Positions 39,156-47,150 of a stretch of 64,000 nt of DNA are shown here, piece after piece. The notes under the pieces are model-generated. The model worked only from the letters and a program-made list of their open reading frames with translations. It was not told the origin of the DNA and ran no database searches. Positions within the stretch are counted from its first letter, which is position 1. Every line of letters starts with the position of its first letter. The stretch spans positions 1-64,000 of the forward strand of contig CAZSAT010000004.1 in assembly GCA_964604675.1 (NCBI GenBank). The letters run 5' to 3'. The stretch comes from CAZSAT01 sp964604675. Lineage in GTDB: Bacteria > Myxococcota_A > UBA796 > CAJQPC01. Both the position numbers and the translations under genes were made by a program.

Positions 39156-40414
39156 TCGGCGAGTTCGAGCTGGCGTGTGTGGGCTTGAACCACCGCACCG
39201 CACCCGTGGAGCTTCGGGAGCGCTTCGCGGTCGCTTCCGATCAGCTCTCCGTGCACTACGAAGAGCTCCGCCGGGCCGACGTTCCCGAGACCGTGATCCT
39301 GTCCACGTGCAACCGGGTGGAGTTCTACGCCCTCGTGCCCTCGGACGAGCAGCGGCTGATCGATCACCTCGCCCGGTGGCGCGGCATGCGCCGTCGTCAG
39401 CTGGAGCCTCACCTCTACCGGCACCTTGGCGTCGAGGCCGTCACGCACCTGTTCCGTGTGGCGTCGTCGCTCGACTCGATGGTGCTGGGGGAACCGCAGA
39501 TCCTTGGCCAGGTGAAGGAAGCCTTCCGCGGCGCCGAGGACGCGCGCTCCGCCGGGCGCATCCTGCACCTGCTCATGCGTCGGGCGTTGACCGTCGCCAA
39601 GCGGGTACGGACCGAGACCGCCATCGGCCGCGAGCCTGTGTCGATGGGCCGCGCGGGGGTGGAGCTCGCGCGGCAGGTGTTCGGCAAGCTCGAAGGCCGG
39701 GGCGGCTTGATGGTGGGCGCGGGGGAGATGGGTCGGCTGGTGGCCCGGAGCCTGCTCGACCATGGCGTCGAGGAGCTGGTGGTCGCCAACCGGACCTACG
39801 CCAGGGCGGTGGAGCTCGCGCAGCGCTTCGGTGGCACGGCTGCGCACCTCGACCAGCTGGAGCGCTACCTGGAGCAGGTCGACATCGTGCTCACCTCCAC
39901 CGGGAGCACGGAACACCTGCTCACCCGCAAGGTGCTCGGCCGGGTGATGCGCACCAGGCGCTTCCGACCGCTCTTCTGCGTGGACCTGTCGGTGCCGCGC
40001 AACATCGATCCCGCCTGCAACGATCTCGAGGGTGCCTTCGTGTTCAACGTCGACGACCTGTCTCGCGTGGCCGCCCAGGGCATGGAGCGGCGCAAGCAGG
40101 AGGCCGAGCTGGCCGAAGACATCGTGCGGTCCGAGGCCCAGCGCTGCTACCAGAGCCTGGGCGCCCGGTCCGCCGACCCCATCATCGCTGCGATGACCCG
40201 GCGGGCGGAGTCGGCGCGTGTGGCCGAGCTGGCACGCAGCGAGGCGGTGCTCGCCACCATGACCGCGGAACAGCGCGACGTCGTGCGGGCGATGACGCGG
40301 TCGATGTTCAAGCGCTTCCTGCACCATCCCATCCAGGTGGCCCGGAAGGCGGGGGCGTACGGTGATGACAGCGCCCTGGGCGTGTTGGGACAGGTCTTCG
40401 AGGGGGAAGAGTGA
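39152..40414 (+). CDS. hemA: glutamyl-tRNA reductase
   Basis: A 420-residue protein, the normal length. It reduces glutamyl-tRNA to glutamate-1-semialdehyde with NADPH, the first committed step of C5 tetrapyrrole synthesis. The catalytic nucleophile is C53 in STCNR, the N-terminal NHRTAPVELRE block is conserved, and the NADPH site is GAGEMG at 189-194. The C-terminal dimerisation helices are complete. Coupled on both sides: ATGA with hemX and GTGA with hemC. Confidence 0.97.
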   Translation: MIGEFELACVGLNHRTAPVELRERFAVASDQLSVHYEELRRADVPETVILSTCNRVEFYALVPSDEQRLIDHLARWRGMRRRQLEPHLYRHLGVEAVTHLFRVASSLDSMVLGEPQILGQVKEAFRGAEDARSAGRILHLLMRRALTVAKRVRTETAIGREPVSMGRAGVELARQVFGKLEGRGGLMVGAGEMGRLVARSLLDHGVEELVVANRTYARAVELAQRFGGTAAHLDQLERYLEQVDIVLTSTGSTEHLLTRKVLGRVMRTRRFRPLFCVDLSVPRNIDPACNDLEGAFVFNVDDLSRVAAQGMERRKQEAELAEDIVRSEAQRCYQSLGARSADPIIAAMTRRAESARVAELARSEAVLATMTAEQRDVVRAMTRSMFKRFLHHPIQVARKAGAYGDDSALGVLGQVFEGEE

Positions 40415-41289
40415 AGAAGCTCGTGATCGGCACCCGCGGCAGCCAGCTGGCCACCACGCAGACCGGCCACGTGGCGGAGGCCCTTCGACGCGTCACGGGA
40501 CTGCCCGTGGAGCTAAAGATCCTCTCGACCCGGGGGGACCGCGTGCAGGATCGGCCCCTTGCGGAGGTGGGTGGCAAGGGCCTCTTCACGCTCGAGCTGG
40601 AACAAGCGCTGCGCGAAGGCTCGATCGATCTGGCGGTGCACTCGCTGAAGGATCTGCCCACCGACGATCCCGAAGGCCTCGTGCTCGCTGCTCACCCGGA
40701 ACGGGTCGACGCCCGCGATGTGCTCGTGGGCTCCGCGCTGCAGGCGCTGCCGTCGGGCAGTGTGGTCGGCACCGGCTCCGCGCGCCGGTCCGCGCTGTTG
40801 AAGGATGTGCGCCCGGACCTGGAGATCCGCGGCATCCGTGGCAACGTCGACACCCGCCTCCGGAAGCTGCGTGAGGGCCCCTACCAGGCGATCGTCTTGG
40901 CTGCGGCGGGGCTCGACCGGCTGGCGCTCGACGTCCCGGGCGAGCGTCTGGATCCTCGGCGCTTCGTTCCGGCTCCCGGGCAGGGTGTGCTGGCGGTCCA
41001 GTGCGCGCAGCGTCCCGAGGTGATCGGGCTCGTTCAGCGGATCGACCATCCGGCCACCCGCCTGCAGATCACTGCCGAGCGGGCCTTCCTCGCAGCGCTG
41101 GGTGGCGGTTGCAGCGTGCCCGCTGCGGCGTGGTCCGCGCTCGACGGCGACCTGATCACCCTGCACGCCGCCCTCGGGCGCGAGGACGGTGGCCCCGTGG
41201 AACGCATCGTCGCCACCGCGCCGGCCAGTCGCGCGGACGCGCTCGGCCGGGCGGTGGCCGAACAGCTCGTGGACCGGGTCAGCGCGTGA
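40411..41289 (+). CDS. hemC: hydroxymethylbilane synthase (porphobilinogen deaminase)
   Basis: A 292-residue protein. It joins four porphobilinogens to hydroxymethylbilane. IGTRGSQLA at the start, the catalytic Asp in HSLKDLP (D81), 'GTGSARRSALL' and the dipyrromethane-cofactor Cys C234 in GGGCSVP are all present. The GTG start overlaps the hemA stop as GTGA. Its 3' end overlaps the convergent lipoprotein gene by 11 bp. hemD is not next but lies at 43198-43926 on the other strand. Confidence 0.97.
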   Translation: MKKLVIGTRGSQLATTQTGHVAEALRRVTGLPVELKILSTRGDRVQDRPLAEVGGKGLFTLELEQALREGSIDLAVHSLKDLPTDDPEGLVLAAHPERVDARDVLVGSALQALPSGSVVGTGSARRSALLKDVRPDLEIRGIRGNVDTRLRKLREGPYQAIVLAAAGLDRLALDVPGERLDPRRFVPAPGQGVLAVQCAQRPEVIGLVQRIDHPATRLQITAERAFLAALGGGCSVPAAAWSALDGDLITLHAALGREDGGPVERIVATAPASRADALGRAVAEQLVDRVSA

Positions 41290-41989
41290 AGGAGAAGCTG
41301 CCGTAGGAGGCGCTGGCCTCGGCCTTCTCGCCCCCCGAACCGGTGTCCCCGGTGTCGCCCTTGTCGCCGGTGTCGTCGGACGCGCCGGTGTCGCCGGTGT
41401 CGCCGGTGTCGGCGTCGTCCGGCGTGCTCGCCGCGAAGTCGAGGCTTCCGCCCCAGGCAGCGTCCGTGAAGGTCGCGGTCATGGTCAGCCACACGTCTTC
41501 GTAGTCTTCGGCGTCGAAGGAGCTGGGGGCCGCGGTGCCAGCGATGTCGGCCATCGCCAGATCGGCCTCGAAGCTCACGCCGTCGAGGCTGTCGGCGACG
41601 ATCTGCACCGGTGACCAGGTGTCGCCGTCCAGCGCCTCGTCGTCGGTGTCGAGGGTGACGGCCAGCTCGACCATGTAGGCGGGCGTGCAGTCGCCGCCGT
41701 CGGCGCTCCCGTCGCTGTAGTACCAGGCCTGGATCGCGGCGGGTTCGCCGAAGGTCAGCGTGGCGTCCTCGGCGTCTCCCGACTCGATCACGTTGAGCTC
41801 GCCGATCCAGTCGCCGAGCATGGCTTCGGCGACGTCGTCGACCGTGAAGGTGAAGCCATCCATCACTGCGGAGGTGTCGGTGACGGGCTCGTAGCCCTCG
41901 AGCTCACAGCCACCGGTGTACTCGCCACCGCCGCCATCCGGGAAGCTCGCGTCGTCGGGGCCACATGCGGCCAGGGCCAGGATCAGCAT
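41279..41989 (-). CDS. lipoprotein with DTG-repeat C-terminal linker
   Basis: A 236-residue protein. MLILALAAC is a short lipobox signal (Cys9), followed by an acidic Gly-rich stretch and a beta-rich domain ('AVMDGFTFTVDDVAEAMLGDWIGELNVIESGDAEDATLTFGEP', 'YMVELAVTLDTDDEALDGDTWSPVQIV') that I do not recognise. Near the end is a linker of Asp-Thr-Gly repeats, then a short terminal block 'SASYGSFSFTR'. ATG 41989 has GGAG 6 nt upstream. It is divergent from the acyl-CoA dehydrogenase and converges with hemC. Confidence 0.7.
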   Translation of the reverse strand: MLILALAACGPDDASFPDGGGGEYTGGCELEGYEPVTDTSAVMDGFTFTVDDVAEAMLGDWIGELNVIESGDAEDATLTFGEPAAIQAWYYSDGSADGGDCTPAYMVELAVTLDTDDEALDGDTWSPVQIVADSLDGVSFEADLAMADIAGTAAPSSFDAEDYEDVWLTMTATFTDAAWGGSLDFAASTPDDADTGDTGDTGASDDTGDKGDTGDTGSGGEKAEASASYGSFSFTR

Positions 41990-42074
41990 CGTCGTCTCCT
42001 CTGGAGAGCATCGTAGCCTCCACGCTTGACCATGGCCCCCACGGCTCGCTACGGGAGCCCCCCGAGGAGGGAGC

Positions 42075-43232
42075 ATGTCGTTGGCGATCGACCAGGGCCT
42101 TCTGAACCCGACCGACGAGCACCGGATGTTGCGCGAGCTGGTCGCGGAGTTCACCGCGGCCGAGGTGGAGCCCCAGGCCGAGGCCTTCGATCAGAAGGGG
42201 CAGCTCAACGTGGAGCTCCTCCGGAAGCTGGGTGAGCTGGGCCTGTTGGGCATCACCGTCTCGGAAGACTGGGGCGGCGCGGGCATGGACGCCGTGGCGG
42301 CGGTCATCGCGCACCACGAGCTCTCGAAGAGCGATCCGGGCTTCTGCCTCGCCTACCTGGCGCACGCCATGCTCTTCGTGAACAACTTCGCGCACTGCAG
42401 CAACGACGAGCAGAGGGAGCGCTTCCTGCCGGGGGTGCTCTCGGGCGAGCACGTGGCTGGCATGGCGATGACCGAGCCGGGCCACGGCACCGATGTGTTG
42501 GGCATGCAGACCACTGCGGTGCGCGACGGCGATGTGTACGTGCTCAACGGTACCAAGACCTTCATCACCAACGGCCCCGAGGGGCACGTCTTCCTCGTCT
42601 ACGCCAAGGTGGACGGCCGACTGACCTCCTTCGTGGTCGACCGAAGCTGCAAGGGCTTCTCGAGCGGCAAGAAGATGCCCAAGATGGGCATGCGCGCGAG
42701 CACCATGAGCGAGCTGTACTTCGACGACTGCGAGGTGCCGGTCCAGAACCTGCTCGGCGTCGAGGGAGGTGGGGTCACCCACATGATGCGCAACCTCGAG
42801 ATCGAGCGGCTCACGCTCGCGGCGCAGTCGCTGGGCATCGCGGACCGCTGCCTCGACATCATGGTCCGCTACGCCAACGAACGGGTCAGCTTCGGATCGC
42901 CGATCAACCGCTACGGCCAGATTCAGCGGTACATCGCCGAGAGCTACGCCAGGACCGAGGCGGCCCGTTGCCTGATCTACGCCGTCGCTGCGCGCGTGGG
43001 GCCCGACCAGCGGAACCGCATCGGCAGCGACGCCGCCAAGCTCTTCGCGGGGCCGGTGGGCAAGTGGGTGGCCGACGCTGCGATGCAGGTGCTCGGGGGC
43101 AACGGCTACTGCGTGGAGTTTCCGGTGGAGCGGCTGCTCCGCGACGCCAAGCTGATCGAGATCGGCGGTGGCACCCTGGAGAGCCACCAGAAGAACCTCA
43201 CGAAGGACTTGACGGCGGCCTACTGCGGCTGA
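42075..43232 (+). CDS. acyl-CoA dehydrogenase, isovaleryl-CoA-dehydrogenase-like
   Basis: A 385-residue flavoprotein. FAD/substrate blocks 'MAMTEPGHGTDVLGMQTTAVRDGDVYVLNGTKTFITNG' and 'QVLGGNGYCVEFPVERLLRDAKLIEIGGGT' are typical. The common catalytic Glu position near the C-terminus is Gly (EIGGGT), while a Glu is present in 'NLEIERLTLA'. That swap is characteristic of isovaleryl-CoA dehydrogenase, so the enzyme probably handles a branched acyl-CoA from leucine breakdown. Start 42075 follows GAGGGAGC. Its 3' end overlaps hemD on the other strand by 35 bp. No other leucine-pathway gene is adjacent. Confidence 0.85.
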   Translation: MSLAIDQGLLNPTDEHRMLRELVAEFTAAEVEPQAEAFDQKGQLNVELLRKLGELGLLGITVSEDWGGAGMDAVAAVIAHHELSKSDPGFCLAYLAHAMLFVNNFAHCSNDEQRERFLPGVLSGEHVAGMAMTEPGHGTDVLGMQTTAVRDGDVYVLNGTKTFITNGPEGHVFLVYAKVDGRLTSFVVDRSCKGFSSGKKMPKMGMRASTMSELYFDDCEVPVQNLLGVEGGGVTHMMRNLEIERLTLAAQSLGIADRCLDIMVRYANERVSFGSPINRYGQIQRYIAESYARTEAARCLIYAVAARVGPDQRNRIGSDAAKLFAGPVGKWVADAAMQVLGGNGYCVEFPVERLLRDAKLIEIGGGTLESHQKNLTKDLTAAYCG

Positions 43233-43926
43233 GCGCACCCAGGGTGGCGGCCAGCAGCCCGCCGACCGACGGCGGCTCAGCCACTCCGACGACGTCCAGA
43301 CCGGCGGCCAGGGCTGCCGCCGCCGTGGAGGGCCCAATCGCGACAACCCCGGTCGTCAGGCCGGGCGCCAGGCGTGCGAGACGCCGGGCGGCGCTCGCGC
43401 TGGCAAGCGTGACGAGGTCGACCGGCAAGGCGCTGTGGAGCCTGGCTTGCGCTCCCTCGGGCAGACGGTTGGCGTAGACCGGGGTCCGGACCACCATGGC
43501 CCCGGCCGCTCCCAGCGCCGCCTCCAGCCCCCCCGTCACGCGTTCGGCCGACGGGAAGTGCACGGTGTGTCCGCGGACGTGATCCGCGAGCAGCGCTGCG
43601 AGGTCGTTCGCGGTGGCGCGCGCCGGCCGAAACGCGGGCTTCAGGGGACCGAGCACGCGCCCGGTCGCGGAGCCGATCACCGCGACCCGCGTGCGCGCCA
43701 GCGTGTCGGGCCCCCACCGCCGGAGCGCTTCGTACGCCGCGCGCCGCGAGGTCAACACGACGATGTCACCGTCACCCGGACTCGGAAGATCCGCCTCCAG
43801 GCTCACCAGGTGCACCAGGGGAACCTCGACGACGTCGCAGCCCGCGTCCACGAGCCCATCTCGAAGCCGGGCATTGCCCGCCGGATCGCGTGTCAACAGC
43901 ACCCGGTTGTGCCCGACTCTTGACAC
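43198..43926 (-). CDS. hemD: uroporphyrinogen-III synthase
   Basis: A 242-residue protein with the weakly conserved HemD pattern: 'RVLLTRDPAGNARLRDGLVDAGCDVVEVPLVHL', 'DIVVLTSRRAAYEALRRW', 'RVAVIGSATGRVL', 'TVHFPSAERVTGGLEAALGAAGAMVVRTPVYAN', 'LVTLASASAARRLARLAPG' and 'GVVAIGPSTAAAALAAGL'. It closes hydroxymethylbilane to uroporphyrinogen III, the step after HemC. The GTG start at 43926 faces a small Cys-rich lipoprotein gene. Location near hemA-hemC but on the opposite strand implies separate transcription. Confidence 0.88.
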   Translation of the reverse strand: MSRVGHNRVLLTRDPAGNARLRDGLVDAGCDVVEVPLVHLVSLEADLPSPGDGDIVVLTSRRAAYEALRRWGPDTLARTRVAVIGSATGRVLGPLKPAFRPARATANDLAALLADHVRGHTVHFPSAERVTGGLEAALGAAGAMVVRTPVYANRLPEGAQARLHSALPVDLVTLASASAARRLARLAPGLTTGVVAIGPSTAAAALAAGLDVVGVAEPPSVGGLLAATLGALSRSRPPSSPS

Positions 43927-43971
43927 GTCCGTGCCTCCGTGGCGATACCTCTACCATCTGGAGGCGCCCCT

Positions 43972-44286
43972 ATGCGTTGGCTCACACCCGCCGTGCTCCT
44001 GGTCTGTGGCTGCTACACGCAGGACAAGTACACCGCCGATCTCGCGCAGGCGAACTGCGACTGGTACGACCGCTGCGAGCTGCTCGGAACCCTGGGCTTC
44101 GACTCGGTCGACGACTGCCTCGGGGAGTACGCCGCCTGGTCCACCGAGGACGAAGACGCCTGCCAGGACTACGACGCCAACGCCGCCAAGGAGTGCGTTG
44201 CGGGCCTCCAGGAGCTTGGCTGCGGTGAGGACCGGGCCGAGAACTACCCGGCCGCGTGCGCGGACGTGTGCGCCCAGGCGGAGTAG
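43972..44286 (+). CDS. small Cys-rich lipoprotein
   Basis: A 104-residue protein. The signal MRWLTPAVLLVCGC ends at a Cys pair, either of which may be lipidated. The mature part has eight or more Cys in a pattern (NCDWYDRCELL, DDCLGEYAAW, EDACQDYD, KECVAGLQELGCGED, CADVCAQ) like the small Cys-rich lipoproteins frequent in Myxococcota, suggesting a disulfide-stapled helical fold. ATG 43972 is chosen because GGAGG lies 7 nt upstream; an upstream in-frame ATG at 43939 has no support. Function unknown. Confidence 0.75.
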   Translation: MRWLTPAVLLVCGCYTQDKYTADLAQANCDWYDRCELLGTLGFDSVDDCLGEYAAWSTEDEDACQDYDANAAKECVAGLQELGCGEDRAENYPAACADVCAQAE

Positions 44287-44287
44287 C

Positions 44288-45850
44288 TCACGCCCGGTCC
44301 AGCGTGTGTCCACCCACGAAGAGCCGCTCGGCCGCGACCAGCTCGGGGAGCAGCGTGGTGAGCAGGGGTAGATCGACCTGCCCCGACGCGGTGTTCAACC
44401 GGATGCAGCCCGGCCCGAGAGCGTAGAAGCCCTCGCCCCATGTCCCGCTGCAGGCGCTGTCGGCGGCCAGGGTGAGGCGGTTGGTGCCGTCGGTCCAGGT
44501 GCCTTCCAGGACTTCGCCCGTCAGATCCCAGAGGGCCGGCTCGAAGCGCTGCCCGTCGACGACGATCGCGTCCCCGTCGACCTCGAAGGCGGGGGCGGGG
44601 CCCGTCGGTCCGGTCAGGTCGTCCAGCTCCGCCGGCAGCTCCGCGGCGGCGCCTGTGGATCCGATGACCCAGATCGCCGTGCCGCGGGCCCAGGCCCCCG
44701 AGACGACCGGCGCGGCCTGGGTCACCGGCTCGGGCGCGGCAAAGGGGTTGACCGCCGATGCTGCAGCAACCGCCGCGGCTGGCGCGAAGGGGTTGACGTC
44801 CGGTGCGGGGGTGAAGGGCTTCGGATCGTCGGCCGGCGCGAAGGGGTTGGACGCGTCGGCCGCGTCCGCGAAGGGGTTGCCGCCAGCTTCCGTCGTGCCG
44901 GCGTCTGTGGGCAGGGCGAAGGGATCGGTGGGCGGCGGCGTGGGCTGGGCGAAGGGGTCGTCGGACTCGGGGAGCGGCTCGGGCGGCGGGGGAGGGAAGT
45001 CCGGGTCGAGCTCTTCCCGGGCGCGGTACAGCAGGCTCTCCACGATCAGCCGGGCCACCAGCCACTGGTAGACGGGGAGCGCGTCGGCACCGGTCGCGAC
45101 GAGCTCCGCCGCGTCGCCCTTGCCGAAGCTCTTCGGCAGGATCTGGGTGGCGTGCCCTGCGATGGCATCGACGTGCTGGATCGTGTGGTCCACGACCTTG
45201 TCCAACAAGCCGAGCATCTCACCGAGGGCGCCCTGTGCGCCCTTCAGCCCTTCCTGTCCGATCGCGGGCGCCAGCTTGGCGAGGGGACCTGCGGAGTGCT
45301 TCTGCAGGAGCTGCGTGACGAAGTGGTGGCTGTCGTCGGCGTTGACCTCGACGACGAAGGGCAGCGCCACCTCCACCGCGCCGTAGTAGACGAGCAGGGT
45401 GCGCCCGGCGGGCAGGCTCTGCACGACCTCGATGCGGTCGAGCAGGCCTTCCGGGAACAACCGGTGGATGGCGAAGCCGAGGCCGATCGCCTTCATCGCC
45501 GCGTCGGCCTTCTGCTGCACAGCGGCCTTGGTGGGTTCTGCGCCTCTGCCGAACAAGGCCATGGCGCTCTGGAGACCGGTGAAGATCGAGAGGCCGGTGC
45601 TCGACGTGTCGAGCACCTTCGCCACCTTCATGGCGTCGGCCACGGGCTTCTCGGCTGCGAGCGCGATCGCGCGCTCCAGCACGCCTTCGGGGGCGTCGGC
45701 GTGCTCGAAGGCCAGCGCCCCTGCGAGGTCGGTGTAGGCCTTGGTCGGCGGTGCGAAGGGGATGGACCCCAGGATGGTCCCGACCAGCTTCACGGTGAGC
45801 TTCTGGGGGTCGTAGTCGGCGAGCGTGCGCTCGAGCGATGCCCGGCTCAC
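44288..45850 (-). CDS. paralog-family protein A with NPF/DPF-repeat linker and C-terminal beta domain
   Basis: A 520-residue protein, GTG start 45850, one base after the stop of paralog B. Residues 15-280 form the helical core shared with the proteins at 45852-47051 and 47151-48011; shared blocks are 'LLVYYGAVEVALPF' and 'LPVYQWLVARLIVE'. After the core comes an acidic Pro/Ala linker with repeated [D/N]PFA tetrapeptides (DPFAQP, DPFALP, NPFADA, NPFAPA, NPFAPA, NPFAAP). A beta-rich C-terminal domain of about 120 residues follows ('GPAPAFEVDGDAIVVDGQRFEPALWDL', 'FYALGPGCIRLN'). No signal peptide or membrane helix. I do not recognise the family. Confidence 0.65.
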   Translation of the reverse strand: MSRASLERTLADYDPQKLTVKLVGTILGSIPFAPPTKAYTDLAGALAFEHADAPEGVLERAIALAAEKPVADAMKVAKVLDTSSTGLSIFTGLQSAMALFGRGAEPTKAAVQQKADAAMKAIGLGFAIHRLFPEGLLDRIEVVQSLPAGRTLLVYYGAVEVALPFVVEVNADDSHHFVTQLLQKHSAGPLAKLAPAIGQEGLKGAQGALGEMLGLLDKVVDHTIQHVDAIAGHATQILPKSFGKGDAAELVATGADALPVYQWLVARLIVESLLYRAREELDPDFPPPPPEPLPESDDPFAQPTPPPTDPFALPTDAGTTEAGGNPFADAADASNPFAPADDPKPFTPAPDVNPFAPAAAVAAASAVNPFAAPEPVTQAAPVVSGAWARGTAIWVIGSTGAAAELPAELDDLTGPTGPAPAFEVDGDAIVVDGQRFEPALWDLTGEVLEGTWTDGTNRLTLAADSACSGTWGEGFYALGPGCIRLNTASGQVDLPLLTTLLPELVAAERLFVGGHTLDRA

Positions 45851-45851
45851 G

Positions 45852-47051
45852 TCAGCGGCCCTTGCGGCCGCCGCCCGAGCGCCGGTCCCGGGCCTTGTCG
45901 CGGTTGCCCGAGCCGCCCCTGGTGGCATCGTTCGAACCGCTGGATGCGTCGGACCCGGCGCTGGCACCCTCGTCCGTCGTGCTGCCGTCGTCGACCACAG
46001 CGACCTCTTCGCCGCCTCCCAACAACATGGCCGTCGCTCCTGCGCAACCCAGCACCGCAACGGCTGCGGCGAGCACCAGGGTCTTCATCACGCCGCCGCT
46101 CTTCGGCGGCACGTCATCCTGCGTCGCAGCAGCGAGCGCGGGAGCCGACTGGGTGACCTTCACCTCGGGGACCGGAGCCATCTCGGCCTCGACCTCGAAG
46201 CCCACCTCCTCCAGGGCCTTCGTGGCGCAGTACTCCGCCACCAGCCGCGCCACGAGGTAGCGGTAGACCGGCAGCAGGTCGGCGCCCGTGGCCACCACGC
46301 CCGCGGCCTTGTCGGCGACGTCGAGCGCGCCGGGCATGGTGTTGGACGCAGTGTCTGCGACCGCGCCCAGGTACTGGCGGGAGGCGGAGACCATCCTCTC
46401 GATCGGTCCCATCATCTCGTGCATCATGCCGACCGCCTCGGAGGCGTTGCCGCCAGCGACGGTGGCGAGCTTGGCGGCCTGGCTCTGCTCGTGCTTCGAG
46501 AACAGCTTCCCGAGGAAACCTCCGGCGCCGAGGAGCGCATTGTCCGAGAAGGGCAGGCCGACCTCGATGGCCGCGTAGTAGGTGGCCAGGTTGCGCCCGG
46601 ACTTCAGCTCACCGAAGGCCGCGGCCTTCTCCTTCAGGCTGCCCTCGAACAGGCTGTGCACGATCCAGGCGACGCCCAGGCCCTTGAGCACCGCATCGGT
46701 GGCCTGAGGACTGTCGGTCTCCAGCGCGGCGGCCCGCTCGCCCTTCTTCGACTTGAAGAGCTTCACCGCGCCCCTGACCCCGGTGTACATCGAGATGACC
46801 TTGTCGGCGCTGTCGAGGCGGTCCGCGGTCTTGAGCACCGATTGGGGGCCGGGCTGCAGGGCGATCTCCCTCGCGCGCGCCGCAGCCTTGTCACCTGCGC
46901 GGGGTTCCAGCAAGGCCACGCACTCGTCGAGGCTGTGCCACCCGTCCAGCTCCGGCGAGAAAGGCAGGATCTTGAACACCCCCCGGCAGAGCCGCACCGT
47001 GTAGCTGTCGTCTGCGAAGCTGCTGAGGGCTTCGTCGATGTCGTGGGCCAT
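45852..47051 (-). CDS. paralog-family protein B with C-terminal membrane helix and Ser/Gly-basic tail
   Basis: A 399-residue protein; ATG 47051 has GGAGG 5 nt upstream. Residues 10-285 are the shared helical core ('CRGVFKILPFSPELDGWHSLDE', 'NLATYYAAIEVGLPFSDNALL', 'LLPVYRYLVARLVAEY'). A short linker leads to one hydrophobic segment ('MKTLVLAAAVAVLGCAGATAMLLGGG') and a tail rich in Asp/Ser/Gly that ends in Arg/Lys/Gly. This tail matches the end of the protein at the start of the window. The protein would be held in the inner membrane with the core in the cytoplasm. It is divergent from paralog C (99 bp between starts). Confidence 0.68.
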   Translation of the reverse strand: MAHDIDEALSSFADDSYTVRLCRGVFKILPFSPELDGWHSLDECVALLEPRAGDKAAARAREIALQPGPQSVLKTADRLDSADKVISMYTGVRGAVKLFKSKKGERAAALETDSPQATDAVLKGLGVAWIVHSLFEGSLKEKAAAFGELKSGRNLATYYAAIEVGLPFSDNALLGAGGFLGKLFSKHEQSQAAKLATVAGGNASEAVGMMHEMMGPIERMVSASRQYLGAVADTASNTMPGALDVADKAAGVVATGADLLPVYRYLVARLVAEYCATKALEEVGFEVEAEMAPVPEVKVTQSAPALAAATQDDVPPKSGGVMKTLVLAAAVAVLGCAGATAMLLGGGEEVAVVDDGSTTDEGASAGSDASSGSNDATRGGSGNRDKARDRRSGGGRKGR

Positions 47052-47150
47052 GCCGTCCTCCGGGACCCGATCCTCTACCCCGACGACAGCCGTGGTCAAA
47101 CCTCGCTCGTTGGTTACGGGATTCGCCCCCACGCTGTACGGAGCGACCCC

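Noticed and set aside
35325..39203. 1292-codon minus-strand open frame
   Set aside because: Antisense to mreB, the J-domain gene and hemX; trxA is in a different frame inside it; no recognisable domain.
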